Shown: piece after piece, positions 54,425-62,458 of the stretch
Position numbering within the stretch: the first letter of the stretch is position 1
Layout of the letters: each line of letters starts with the position of its first letter
From: an uncultured Clostridium sp.
Lineage (GTDB): Bacteria; Bacillota; Clostridia; TANB77; CAG-508
NCBI GenBank assembly: GCA_947368535.1
Contig: CANBHY010000003.1
Coordinates: 1-64,000, forward strand
Reading direction: 5' to 3'
Length of the DNA stretch: 64,000 nt
Translations under genes and position numbers: made by a program
Notes under the pieces: generated by a model
Told to the model about the DNA's origin: nothing
Databases searched by the model: none
The model's input: only the letters and a program-made list of their open reading frames with translations

Positions 54425-55573
54425 ATGAAAAAAAGAATAATAAAAATTTTTGTTATTTTTGCTTTTGGAATTTTGTTTTTACTAGGGTTAACACAGAGTG
54501 TTTTTTCAGATTATGTTTCTAATCTAAGAGAACAACGTGCTAACTTACAAAGTCAGTTAGATGCTTCTAATGCACAGATTGAAATAATTCAATCTGATGT
54601 TTCTGAGCTAGTTAATCAGATAACTGAATTAAATGAACAAATAACATCTCAGGAAATTGAGATTGAATTATTACAGCAGCAGAAAGAGGATTTAGAAAAA
54701 ACTATTGTAGAAACAGAAGAAAATCTTGAAATAGCTACAGAGGAATTCGAAAAACAAAAAAAACAACTAGAAGAAAGATTAGTAGCTTCATATAAAGCAG
54801 GAGAAACAACTTATTTAGATGTTTTATTACAATCTAGTTCTTTATCTGAGTTTATTTCTAACTACTATATGATTTCTGAGTTAGTCAGCGCAGATGAAAA
54901 GATGTTGGAAAGAATTTCAGAACAAAAAGAGCAACTAGAATTTGCTAAATTAGAACTTAAAAGACAGAAAAAAGAATTAAACACAACTGTAGAAGAAAGC
55001 GAAAATAAAGCAGTTTCTTTGGAAAATATGAGAGTTATTAGTAATAGTTATATAGCTCAATTATCAGCAGAAGAGGCTGAATATACAAATAGTATCGTTG
55101 AAATGCAGACAGAAATAAAAAAAGTTGAAGCTGAAATTTTAACTGCAGCAAGAATGAATATTGGATATGACTATGTAGGAGGAGAAATGGCTTGGCCAGT
55201 TCCAGGATATACATTAATAACTTCTCCATATGGTATGAGAACACATCCTATTACAGGAGTGTATAAATTGCATACAGGTACTGATATAAGTGCACCCATG
55301 GGAACAGATTTTATTGCAGCAAATGATGGTGTTGTAGCAAAGGCAGAATATAATTATGCATATGGAAATATGGTTATGATTAATCATGGTGGTGGAGTTT
55401 CAACATTATATGCACATGGTTCACAAATATTAGTTGAAGTTGGTCAATCAGTTACAAGAGGTGAGCCTGTATTAAAAGTAGGAAGTACAGGATATTCTAC
55501 AGGACCACATGCACATTTTGAGGTTAGGATAAATGGTCAATATACGGATCCAATGCCGTATATTACTAAGTAA
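54425..55573 (+). CDS. Coiled-coil M23 peptidase, EnvC/CwlO-like (first of two)
   Basis: The 382-residue secreted protein has a signal sequence or anchor (about residues 5-27), a long coiled coil (35-245), and an M23/LytM domain at the C-terminus. Zinc ligands are in place: HTGTD near residues 283-287, and HAHFE near 363. LytM enzymes cut peptide cross-bridges of the wall. The FtsEX neighbourhood and the coiled coil match known partners such as EnvC, PcsB or CwlO, which are gated by FtsX. Confidence 0.9.
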   Translation: MKKRIIKIFVIFAFGILFLLGLTQSVFSDYVSNLREQRANLQSQLDASNAQIEIIQSDVSELVNQITELNEQITSQEIEIELLQQQKEDLEKTIVETEENLEIATEEFEKQKKQLEERLVASYKAGETTYLDVLLQSSSLSEFISNYYMISELVSADEKMLERISEQKEQLEFAKLELKRQKKELNTTVEESENKAVSLENMRVISNSYIAQLSAEEAEYTNSIVEMQTEIKKVEAEILTAARMNIGYDYVGGEMAWPVPGYTLITSPYGMRTHPITGVYKLHTGTDISAPMGTDFIAANDGVVAKAEYNYAYGNMVMINHGGGVSTLYAHGSQILVEVGQSVTRGEPVLKVGSTGYSTGPHAHFEVRINGQYTDPMPYITK

Positions 55574-55594
55574 TATATTTAGGAGGAAAATATA

Positions 55595-56779
55595 TTGAAA
55601 CACATAAGAAAGAAAAAAATTATTTTATTAGTTTCGATTTCTTTGATTTTAGTTTTAATGGGAAACATGATGAGTGTATTTGCAAAGTCATCTTATGAAC
55701 TAGAGCAGGAACGAAAAAAGAATGAAAGTTCTTTACAAGATACTAAAGAGCAACAACAAAAGATAAGAAGCCAAATGTCTGCAATTCAAAGAGAGGTAGA
55801 AGAATTAAATGATCAAATTAATAATTATCAAGCAGAGATTGACAATTTAGCTGATAGAATATCTGAAACAGAAGCAAATATAGATCAAATGCAAAAAGAA
55901 TTAGATAAAACGCAGAAAGAATTGGAAGAAAAAGAAGCATTACTGGAAAAAAGATTAGTAGCTTCATATAAGGCAGGAAATACGTCATATTTGGATGTTT
56001 TACTAAGTTCAGAAAGTTTAACAACATTTTTATCAAACTATTATTTAATTGAACAATTAGCAGAGTCAGATACAAGATTAATTAATACAATTAAAGAGAC
56101 AAAGCAAACAATAGAAGAATCAAAACTTGCATTAGAAGAAAGTAAAGTGCAATTAGAAGAGGCTAAAAAAACACAAGAAAGTAAGCAAGCCGTTTTAGCA
56201 GTAGTTAAAAGAGAAAAAAATGAAAAAGTTGCAGCTTTATCTGTAGAAGATCAGGCTTTACAAGCAAGAATAGCAGAGAAACAGGCAGAAGATTCAAGAA
56301 TTAGAGCCGCAATTAAGGCTGCAGAAGAGGAAGAGAGAAGACAAGCAGAACTAGGTGGAGGAAATAAAGTAAGTCCAGGCGGATATATTTATCCACTACC
56401 TGCAGCATATTGTACAATAACTACAGGATTATATTATTCAAATGGTTCTTATCATGGTGCTGTTGATTTTGGATCTGGAGGAATTTATGGACAACCAGTT
56501 TATGCGGTTAAAGCTGGTACAGTTATGATTGCAACAAATTTAACTAATAGTTATGGTACATATGTTATGCTAAATCATCATGATGGTACATATACTATAT
56601 ATGGGCATGGAATAAGAGGCTCAATATGTGTTTCACAAGGACAACAAGTTTCACAAGGACAAAAATTAATGAGTGTTGGAAGTACAGGAAATTCGACAGG
56701 ACCGCATTTACATTTTGAGGTTAGAGTAAGTCCAGGTGGATGGAATAATAGAGTAAGTCCTTATAATTATTTACCTTAA
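55595..56779 (+). CDS. Coiled-coil M23 peptidase (second of two)
   Basis: The 394-residue paralogue has the same design: signal (about 8-30), coiled coil (33-255), M23 domain. The zinc ligands are HGAVD near residue 287 and HLHFE near 370. Both copies share the phrase EKRLVASYKAGNTSYLDVLL / EERLVASYKAGETTYLDVLL, so they come from a duplication, now diverged. It starts with TTG at 55595, after AGGAGGA. Both M23 genes are in one transcript with ftsEX. Confidence 0.9.
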   Translation: MKHIRKKKIILLVSISLILVLMGNMMSVFAKSSYELEQERKKNESSLQDTKEQQQKIRSQMSAIQREVEELNDQINNYQAEIDNLADRISETEANIDQMQKELDKTQKELEEKEALLEKRLVASYKAGNTSYLDVLLSSESLTTFLSNYYLIEQLAESDTRLINTIKETKQTIEESKLALEESKVQLEEAKKTQESKQAVLAVVKREKNEKVAALSVEDQALQARIAEKQAEDSRIRAAIKAAEEEERRQAELGGGNKVSPGGYIYPLPAAYCTITTGLYYSNGSYHGAVDFGSGGIYGQPVYAVKAGTVMIATNLTNSYGTYVMLNHHDGTYTIYGHGIRGSICVSQGQQVSQGQKLMSVGSTGNSTGPHLHFEVRVSPGGWNNRVSPYNYLP

Positions 56780-56805
56780 TAATAAAATAAATTTTGGGGG
56801 AGAAG

Positions 56806-56834
56806 GGCGTTTGGTATAACGCCCTGATTTTATT
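56806..56834 (+). other. GC-rich hairpin in front of the S41 protease gene
   Basis: AGGGCGTT and AACGCCCT form a perfect 8-bp stem with a TGGTAT loop, then GATTTTATTG. It lies 17 bases before the ribosome-binding site of the gene at 56851. It may end or reduce readthrough from the M23 genes or stabilise the mRNA. Confidence 0.6.
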
Positions 56835-56850
56835 GAATGGAGGCTTTTTT

Positions 56851-58089
56851 ATGACAAATAATGAAAATGACGAAAAAGAGATGCTTAAATATACTATGAA
56901 AGTGAGAATAATAATAACAGCTATGGTTACATTTATAATAACATTTTGTTTAGCTGTTTTTGCCTATGATAGATATTTAGCGTCACACCAAATGTTAGTT
57001 AGAGATTATGAATCATCAGGAAATATTGAACAAGATTTAAATCAATTAAGAACTGTAATAGAGGAAAATTACAAAGGTGAAATTGATGATGATAAATTAT
57101 ATCAAGCTGCTTTAAAAGGGTATGTAGAAGGATTAGGAGATGAATTTACAACTCTTTTAAGTGCAGAAGAATTAGAAAGTTTAAATACATCATTAACAGA
57201 TTTTGTAGGAATAGGTGTATATTTGACAGAAGAGAAAAATACAGGTAGAACTATAATATTGGGTACAGTTGATAACGATACACCTGCTGCAAAAGCAGGA
57301 TTAAAATCAGGTGATGTAATTTTAGAAGTAAATTTAGAAGATGTTTCTACTAAAGGTTCTGATTATGTCTCTTCAAAAGTTAAAGGAAAAGCCGGAACTA
57401 AAGTTAAGATAAAGGTACTTAGAGGAGAAGAGAAATTAGAATTTGATGTTGAAAGAGACAATATAAGAGTTTATAAAATTAAACATGAAATGCTTGATAA
57501 TAATATAGGATATATAGATTTTGATTCTTTTACAGATACATGTGATGAAGAATTTGAAGAAGCATATAAAGATTTAAAAAATAATGGAGCTAAATCATTA
57601 ATAGTAGATTTAAGAGATAATACTGGCGGATATGTTGATTCTGCATTAAATATTGCTGATTTATTTTTAGATAAAGGTGAAACTATATTAATTACTCAAG
57701 ATAACAAAAATAGAGAAGAAATAGATGTAGCTAAAAGAGAAAAAATTATTGATATACCTGTAGTTTTATTAGTAAATGATTATTCAGCTAGTGCATCAGA
57801 AATATTAACAGGTTGTTTGAAAGATCATGGAATAGCTAAAGTTATAGGTATTACTACTTATGGAAAAGGAGTTATACAAACTTTACTTATGAATGACTTA
57901 GGACCTAAAATTGGTGGGGCATTAAAAGTAACCACGGCAGAATATTTTACACCAAATAGAAATAAGATTAATAAGATAGGAATAGAACCTGATGAAGTAG
58001 TAAAATTAGATGTTCCTATAACTGAGGCAGTTACAAAAGAAAATGATAACCAATTAAAAAAGGCAATTGAGATATTAGGCAATGAATAA
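56851..58089 (+). CDS. S41 carboxy-terminal processing protease (CtpA type)
   Basis: The 412-residue membrane-anchored protease has one N-terminal segment (about 17-38), a PDZ domain (about 120-200: AKAGLKSGDVILEVNLEDV), and the S41 catalytic part with Ser in NDYSASASEI (near 311-314) and Lys in YGKGVIQ (near 338). CtpA/CtpB enzymes trim exported proteins, some of them cell-wall hydrolases or sporulation regulators. I chose ATG at 56851, after AATGGAGG, over the longer ORF that runs into the hairpin. It is the last gene of the ftsEX-M23 unit. Confidence 0.93.
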   Translation: MTNNENDEKEMLKYTMKVRIIITAMVTFIITFCLAVFAYDRYLASHQMLVRDYESSGNIEQDLNQLRTVIEENYKGEIDDDKLYQAALKGYVEGLGDEFTTLLSAEELESLNTSLTDFVGIGVYLTEEKNTGRTIILGTVDNDTPAAKAGLKSGDVILEVNLEDVSTKGSDYVSSKVKGKAGTKVKIKVLRGEEKLEFDVERDNIRVYKIKHEMLDNNIGYIDFDSFTDTCDEEFEEAYKDLKNNGAKSLIVDLRDNTGGYVDSALNIADLFLDKGETILITQDNKNREEIDVAKREKIIDIPVVLLVNDYSASASEILTGCLKDHGIAKVIGITTYGKGVIQTLLMNDLGPKIGGALKVTTAEYFTPNRNKINKIGIEPDEVVKLDVPITEAVTKENDNQLKKAIEILGNE

Positions 58090-58127
58090 TATTGGGTTAA
58101 AAAAATAAAAAAATATTAAAAAAGTTA

Positions 58128-58156
58128 TTGACAACATTCTTAAAATCTAGTATACT
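58128..58156 (+). promoter_or_regulatory. tRNA operon promoter
   Basis: TTGACA, 17 bases, TATACT, 29 bases before tRNA-Val. Confidence 0.75.
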
Positions 58157-58185
58157 ATGACTTGTCAGCAACGACTGACAAGAAT

Positions 58186-58261
58186 GGTCGCTTAGCTCAG
58201 CTGGGAGAGCATCTGCCTTACAAGCAGGGGGTCATAGGTTCGAGCCCTATAGCGACCACCA
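58186..58261 (+). tRNA. tRNA-Val (UAC)
   Basis: Acceptor GGTCGCT/AGCGACC, anticodon stem-loop TCTGC-CTTACAA-GCAGG, T arm ATAGG-TTCGAGC-CCTAT, CCA encoded. Confidence 0.97.
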
Positions 58262-58267
58262 TTTTAT

Positions 58268-58344
58268 GGCCCGGTAGTTCAGTTGGTTAGAACGCTAGCC
58301 TGTCACGCTAGAGGTCGACGGTTCGAGCCCGTTCCGGGTCGCCA
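58268..58344 (+). tRNA. tRNA-Asp (GUC)
   Basis: Acceptor GGCCCGG/CCGGGTC, anticodon stem-loop CTAGC-CTGTCAC-GCTAG, T arm GACGG-TTCGAGC-CCGTT, discriminator G, CCA encoded. Confidence 0.97.
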
Positions 58345-58345
58345 G

Positions 58346-58378
58346 AAACTATCTAGTCCAAATCTAGATAGTTTTATT
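58346..58378 (+). terminator. Hairpin between tRNA-Asp and tRNA-Phe
   Basis: AAACTATCTAG and CTAGATAGTTTT pair around CCAAAT-type bases, followed by TTATTTTT. It may partly end transcription before tRNA-Phe. Confidence 0.6.
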
Positions 58379-58383
58379 TTTAA

Positions 58384-58459
58384 GCCTCGATAGCTCAGTT
58401 GGTAGAGCAAGGGACTGAAAATCCCTGTGTCACTGGTTCGATTCCCGTTCGAGGCACCA
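58384..58459 (+). tRNA. tRNA-Phe (GAA)
   Basis: Acceptor GCCTCGA/TCGAGGC, anticodon stem-loop AGGGA-CTGAAAA-TCCCT, T arm ACTGG-TTCGATT-CCCGT with one T-C mismatch, CCA encoded. Confidence 0.96.
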
Positions 58460-58467
58460 GTAAATAA

Positions 58468-58512
58468 AAAAGAGTAGTAAAATTTTTAAAAGTTTTACTA
58501 CTCTTTTTTTGC
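58468..58512 (+). terminator. Terminator of the tRNA operon
   Basis: AAAGAGTAGTAAAA and TTTTACTACTCTTT pair around a T/A-rich loop, followed by T's. The 170 bases up to 58682 show no further gene. Confidence 0.85.
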
Positions 58513-58682
58513 ATATATTATTAGAATTACCAGTTGTTATAAATATATACCTCTTATTTCCTTAATATTTAAGTAAATGGTATTTTAGTATACAATCTAT
58601 TTAACATTTTATACTATAGGCAATACTTGTAGCCGTAAAATGTAGTGTTATTGTGTGCATACAGTGTATAAGGAGAATAATA

Positions 58683-59102
58683 ATGAAAAAAATAATCTCA
58701 GCTTTATGTTGTATCGCACTGATGTTAACATTGTCTGCTGTTCCGGTTTTTGCAGCTGACAATACCACGAGTACAAGCGTAGAAGAATCCGTTATTACGC
58801 GTGCCACATCAAGAGGATTATATTACAAGGAAAACATGTTCTTTCAGGGGATTCATTCCTGTACAGTGACCCCTGAGTCTGGAGCAAACCTGAATATATG
58901 GTTGAAAAACAATAATACTGTCAAAGTATATGTATACAAAACCAATATTTTGGGTATGTACAGCAAAATATATACTCAGACATTCACTGCAGGAGAGCGT
59001 GATGTAAGGGTGGAAACCAAGTGCAATGGGAAACCTTATTTGGTAAAACTTGAAAGTGCGGTAGATGGATCTATTGCGTCTTTCTTGATATACCAAAATT
59101 AA
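58683..59102 (+). CDS. Small secreted protein of foreign composition
   Basis: The 139-residue product has a classic signal peptide (MKKIISALCCIALMLTLSA..VFA, cleavage probably after residue 24) and a mature domain of about 115 residues with alternating beta strands (LNIWLKNNNTVKVYVYKTN). The function is unknown. I chose ATG at 58683, after AAGGAG. A sampled line counts to about 40% GC, with codons such as CTG, GCG and CGC, above its neighbours. It has its own GC-rich terminator. Confidence 0.72.
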   Translation: MKKIISALCCIALMLTLSAVPVFAADNTTSTSVEESVITRATSRGLYYKENMFFQGIHSCTVTPESGANLNIWLKNNNTVKVYVYKTNILGMYSKIYTQTFTAGERDVRVETKCNGKPYLVKLESAVDGSIASFLIYQN

Positions 59103-59157
59103 TTTTCTAAACGGTAACTTATTAATTAGCATTTAATAATTATGCACACTTTAACAC

Positions 59158-59188
59158 GGGGAGCCTATCTTTAGGCTCTTTTTATATT
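59158..59188 (+). terminator. Terminator after the secreted-protein gene
   Basis: GAGCCTA and TAGGCTC pair around a short loop, followed by five T's. Confidence 0.8.
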
Positions 59189-59193
59189 ATTTT

Positions 59194-59220
59194 TGTAACA
59201 TTTTCTTTTTTAAAGAGTCT
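59194..59220 (+). promoter_or_regulatory. Possible ECF-type autoregulated promoter
   Basis: TGTAAC at 59194-59199, then 16-17 bases and AGTCT at 59216-59220, upstream of the sigma gene. The -35 part resembles the TGAAAC of Bacillus ECF promoters. This is suggestive only. Confidence 0.35.
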
Positions 59221-59243
59221 TAATAAATAAAAGGAGTATAATT

Positions 59244-59738
59244 GTGCAAGATTTTGATGATATATATATAGAATACTTTAATACCGTATATAAGTTTTTA
59301 TTGTATTTAAGTCACAATAATATTGAACTTTCGGAGGATTTAGCTCAAGAAACTTTTTACAAAGCAATTAAAACTATAGATAGTTTTTCTCAAAAATGTA
59401 AACTTTCAGTTTGGTTATGCCAAATTGCAAAAAATTTATATTATGATTATTTTTCAAAACATAAAAAAATGAAGCAGATAGAATATTCTATGTCAGATGA
59501 TTATATAGTAAATGAATTGTTTGAAGATGATTTAATATCTAGTATGGAAAAAAATATTTTGTATGAAAGAATTCAAAAATTAGATGATACTGTAAAGCAG
59601 GTTATTCGTCTAAGAATATTTGGTAACTTTAGTTTTAAAGAAATAGGTACTATATTAAACAAAACTGAAGTATGGGCTAGAGTTACTTATTATAGAGAAA
59701 AAGAAAAATTAAAGGAGGATTTTAATAATGGAAAATAA
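59244..59738 (+). CDS. ECF-type RNA polymerase sigma factor
   Basis: The 164-residue protein has sigma region 2 (LSEDLAQETFYKAIKTIDSF, then VWLCQIAKNLYYDYFSKH) and region 4 helix-turn-helix (LRIFGNFSFKEIGTILNKTEVWARVTYYREKEKLKED). It starts with GTG at 59244, preceded by AAAGGAG. It overlaps the anti-sigma gene by 11 bases. The group resembles SigV/SigM-like stress factors; the trigger is unknown. Confidence 0.9.
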   Translation: MQDFDDIYIEYFNTVYKFLLYLSHNNIELSEDLAQETFYKAIKTIDSFSQKCKLSVWLCQIAKNLYYDYFSKHKKMKQIEYSMSDDYIVNELFEDDLISSMEKNILYERIQKLDDTVKQVIRLRIFGNFSFKEIGTILNKTEVWARVTYYREKEKLKEDFNNGK

Positions 59739-60585
59739 CAAAGCGTGTAAAATTGTACAAGATTTATTGCCAAGTTATATTGAAAATGTGACAAATGATG
59801 AATCTAATCAATTCATTGAAAAGCATTTGCTAAATTGTGAAAATTGTATGAAAAGTTTAAATTTAATGAAAGAGGATCGAGATACTATGGATATGAAAAA
59901 AGAAATTAATTTTTTTAAGAAATATAAAAACAAATTAAAGCTGTTAAAGATAGTAATATTAATAATTATATTATTTTTTTTATTAACAACTATAAGAAAA
60001 ACTATTATAATATCTAATTTAAGTAACCTATCTCAGCAATATATAAATGCAACTAATTATCATAAAATAATGTATGCATATGAAAAAGATTCTTACATAA
60101 AAAATGAAGTATATTGTATGAAGGATAAGAAATTTATAGAAACTACTAAAATTATTGATGGAAATAAGCAAATAACTAAAATTTATACAGATGGGAAATC
60201 TGTGAATATATACACTGAAGATGAGAAAGGTAAAACAGCAAAATTAAATCAGAAAATGCAACTATCAGTTGATACACAAAATTATTTATATACAGATAAT
60301 TTTGTGCATTTAGTATCTTATAGTATTCCTGCATCTATAAAATCAAAAGATTATTGTGGGAAAAGTTGTTATTATATCGCTAATTTTGATACACCTTATT
60401 CTATATCTAAAGATGGTGTATATATAGATAAAGAAACTGGTCTTGTTGTAAGAGCTATGACTAGCATTGAAGCAGCTAATGGAATTGCGCCAGCTGTAGA
60501 TTACGTTTATGAATTTGGAAATGTAACTGAAGAAAATTTTATAGAACCAGATATAGAAGAATATACAGTTATAGAAGAATTGTAA
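59728..60585 (+). CDS. Membrane anti-sigma factor with zinc finger
   Basis: The 285-residue protein starts with a zinc-finger anti-sigma domain: CKIVQDLLPSYIENVTNDES, then HLLNCENC (His-x3-Cys-x2-Cys). A membrane segment follows at about residues 75-92 (IVILIIILFFLLTTI) and an external domain (about 95-285) that could sense a signal. Keeping the sigma bound at the membrane is the likely role. Coding overlap with the sigma gene supports the pairing. Confidence 0.88.
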   Translation: MENNKACKIVQDLLPSYIENVTNDESNQFIEKHLLNCENCMKSLNLMKEDRDTMDMKKEINFFKKYKNKLKLLKIVILIIILFFLLTTIRKTIIISNLSNLSQQYINATNYHKIMYAYEKDSYIKNEVYCMKDKKFIETTKIIDGNKQITKIYTDGKSVNIYTEDEKGKTAKLNQKMQLSVDTQNYLYTDNFVHLVSYSIPASIKSKDYCGKSCYYIANFDTPYSISKDGVYIDKETGLVVRAMTSIEAANGIAPAVDYVYEFGNVTEENFIEPDIEEYTVIEEL

Positions 60586-60618
60586 TTAGTGGATTACAAA
60601 TATAGAGGAGAAACTAAT

Positions 60619-61320
60619 ATGGAAATAATAAATCTAAGCAATATAGAAGAAATAAAGAAAAAATTAAAAAATAATAAACATCCTTTTATTGAAGAAATAA
60701 GAAAATATGAGATAGAAGGATATCATTACATGAAATATTATAGAATGAATACTATATTTAGAAATGGAATATTACCTTTGAATAAAAAAGGAGTGAGAAT
60801 AATAAAGGCTAATGTAAAATCAGACTATTCTAAAGAAAGTGATAAAATTGAAAGGAAGTTTAGAAAATATGAAAAAGAAGAATTAGATAGAGAAATAGAA
60901 GGTAGAAGTAGTTGCGTATCTTTTTCACCAAGTAATGATCAGTGCAATAACCGTATGCAAGAGATATTAGATTATTATGGAGGAGAAACTATAGGAAAAT
61001 ATTTTAAAGATATTTTTGATGATAATATGCGTGAAAAATTATTAAAAATGGGAAAACCAATTATAGTTAAATTTTATTTTAAATATGATCAATTATGTGA
61101 TAGGTCAAGGGTTTTTGTAGAAGATTTTTTAAAAAAGCTAGAAAAAAATGATATGAAAAATATTGAAAAATTAAAGGAAAACATAGAAAACGAATTAAGA
61201 ATACAAGGAGGAATACCTGCGAATAAAATACAAGGATATTATTATATAATTAAAGATAGTGATGGAAATTTTGAGCGATGGAAATTTCATAAAAGGTATT
61301 TTAGTAATAGAATGAATTAA
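60619..61320 (+). CDS. Unknown 233-residue protein, possibly ADP-ribosyltransferase-like
   Basis: The protein is soluble and very rich in Lys, Glu and Asn. The stretch YYRMNTIFRNGILPLNKKGVR, then SCVSFSPSNDQ, and later GGIPANKIQGYYYI recalls the layout of small ART-fold proteins (a GIL/GL turn, a SFS strand, a late IPxxxI element), but I see no clear catalytic triad, so this is only an impression. I chose ATG at 60619, after AGAGGAG, over a GTG 30 bases upstream. It directly follows the sigma/anti-sigma pair. Confidence 0.55.
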   Translation: MEIINLSNIEEIKKKLKNNKHPFIEEIRKYEIEGYHYMKYYRMNTIFRNGILPLNKKGVRIIKANVKSDYSKESDKIERKFRKYEKEELDREIEGRSSCVSFSPSNDQCNNRMQEILDYYGGETIGKYFKDIFDDNMREKLLKMGKPIIVKFYFKYDQLCDRSRVFVEDFLKKLEKNDMKNIEKLKENIENELRIQGGIPANKIQGYYYIIKDSDGNFERWKFHKRYFSNRMN

Positions 61321-61329
61321 TAAGAATAA

Positions 61330-61368
61330 TGCGTAGAGGCCACGCGAGTGCGTGACCTCTCTTTTTGC
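61330..61368 (+). terminator. GC-rich terminator
   Basis: AGAGGCCACGC and GCGTGACCTCT pair around GAGT with one bulge, followed by CTTTTTG. It faces the plus strand and lies just before the 3' end of the minus gene at 61399-61728. Confidence 0.75.
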
Positions 61369-61398
61369 CAACCATTGCTTATTTCTTGATCTTGGTTG

Positions 61399-61728
61399 TT
61401 AATACCTGCTACGGCTACTTTCTAATTCTTCTCCCAGCTTAAAAGCATTTCTGATAGAAAGTACTAACCAGACGACAATTGCTATTGCTGGAAAGATGTG
61501 AATCTTTGAATCAATGATTGCCCACATAATTGTTGCTGCGGTGAACAGCAGCAACTGAATGATGGCGCAGATCGTATATACCCGATATGAAGTTTCCATC
61601 TCTATGTCTGCAAAAAACACGACGATAAAGATGACAAACGGGATTACTGCGACCAAGCAGAGAATGAGGGGCAAAGAGAGTTGCAGAACAAATTTGGTGC
61701 TAAGAAATTCGCTTACGTTTGACGACAT
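61399..61728 (-). CDS. Membrane protein of foreign composition
   Basis: The 109-residue product has about three membrane segments (LSLPLILCLVAVIPFVIFIVVFF; VYTICAIIQLLLFTAATIMWAII; IFPAIAIVVWLVLSI), a positively and negatively charged tail, and no recognised domain. AGGAGG lies 9 bases before the ATG. One coding line counts to 48% GC, the highest sampled. It is antisense to its neighbours and has its own promoter, as with the other foreign-looking genes. Confidence 0.7.
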   Translation of the reverse strand: MSSNVSEFLSTKFVLQLSLPLILCLVAVIPFVIFIVVFFADIEMETSYRVYTICAIIQLLLFTAATIMWAIIDSKIHIFPAIAIVVWLVLSIRNAFKLGEELESSRSRY

Positions 61729-61790
61729 GTTTGTCTACCTCCTAGAATTTTTACTAAACAAATTTCTACAGTTACAAAGTACTAATTAAT

Positions 61791-61819
61791 ATTTTAGCAT
61801 TGTTTACATAAAAAGTTAA
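61791..61819 (-). promoter_or_regulatory. Promoter of the minus gene at 61399-61728
   Basis: Minus-strand TTAACT, 17 bases, TAAAAT. Confidence 0.45.
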
Positions 61820-61876
61820 TTAAGGAATTATATAGAATAAATTGGAAAATTATATATTTAAAATATAAAAAATGTA

Positions 61877-61905
61877 TTGATATTATATTTTTTTATTGAT
61901 ACAAT
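61877..61905 (+). promoter_or_regulatory. Promoter of the gene at 61936
   Basis: TTGATA, 17 bases, TACAAT, 30 bases before the ATG. Confidence 0.55.
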
Positions 61906-61935
61906 ACTTAAAGAAAAAATACTAAGGAGGAAAAT

Positions 61936-62343
61936 ATGGAAGAGAATAAAGAACCAAAAAAGAGTGCTAATGGACTTATATTAGCAATATTATTAGTAGT
62001 AGCAATTATCATTGCTTTAATGTGGGTAATGGTATATAAGTTAAATGAGGATAAAGGAGAACTACAAAAACAAGTTAATTCTGCCCAAAAAGAGGCTTCT
62101 GAATTAAAAAGTCAAGTAGTAGTACTACAAAGCAAAATTGAAAAAGATGAAAATAAAACTAGCAATAAAGCAGATAATAAAACTAGCAACAAAGCAGATA
62201 ATAAAACATCAAATAAAACTTCTAACAAAGTAACAAATGATACAGCTGAAGACGATGATGAAAATGTAGTAGATGATGAAGCTGAAGACGATGATGAAGA
62301 TGACAATACAGTTGATAATACTACAGACGAAGATGAAGAATAA
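61936..62343 (+). CDS. Membrane protein with a short repeat and acidic tail
   Basis: The 135-residue protein has one membrane segment (about residues 12-34), a coiled coil (38-70), a repeated unit NKTSNKAD (72-95), and a tail of almost pure Asp/Glu (about 105-135). GGAGG precedes the ATG. Low complexity suggests an extracytoplasmic linker or a surface-exposed charged tail; function unknown. Confidence 0.65.
   Translation: MEENKEPKKSANGLILAILLVVAIIIALMWVMVYKLNEDKGELQKQVNSAQKEASELKSQVVVLQSKIEKDENKTSNKADNKTSNKADNKTSNKTSNKVTNDTAEDDDENVVDDEAEDDDEDDNTVDNTTDEDEE
62152..62211 (+). repeat. 24-base in-frame tandem repeat
   Basis: Two full units (62152-62175, 62176-62199) differ by one base and a third is partial. 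They encode NKTSNKAD. It is likely slippage-prone. Confidence 0.8.
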
Positions 62344-62351
62344 TTTGTAGA

Positions 62352-62386
62352 TTAAAAAGAGTAAGATATATCTTACTCTTTTTTGT
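62352..62386 (+). terminator. Terminator after the gene at 61936
   Basis: AAAAAGAGTAAGATA and TATCTTACTCTTTTT form an almost loopless palindromic stem, followed by T's. Confidence 0.8.
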
Positions 62387-62458
62387 TTTTTATATAAAAG
62401 AACTTGATAATAAATAGGATAATAGTTATAATTATTTCCGTAGGATATTGGAGGAGAT

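Noticed and set aside
54425-56779. The two M23 genes as an assembly duplication
   Set aside because: They differ throughout at DNA level and in signal and M23 sequence, so they are diverged paralogues.
58186-58682. Integrated element at the tRNA cluster
   Set aside because: The gene at 58683 looks foreign, but there is no integrase and no direct repeat of a tRNA 3' end.
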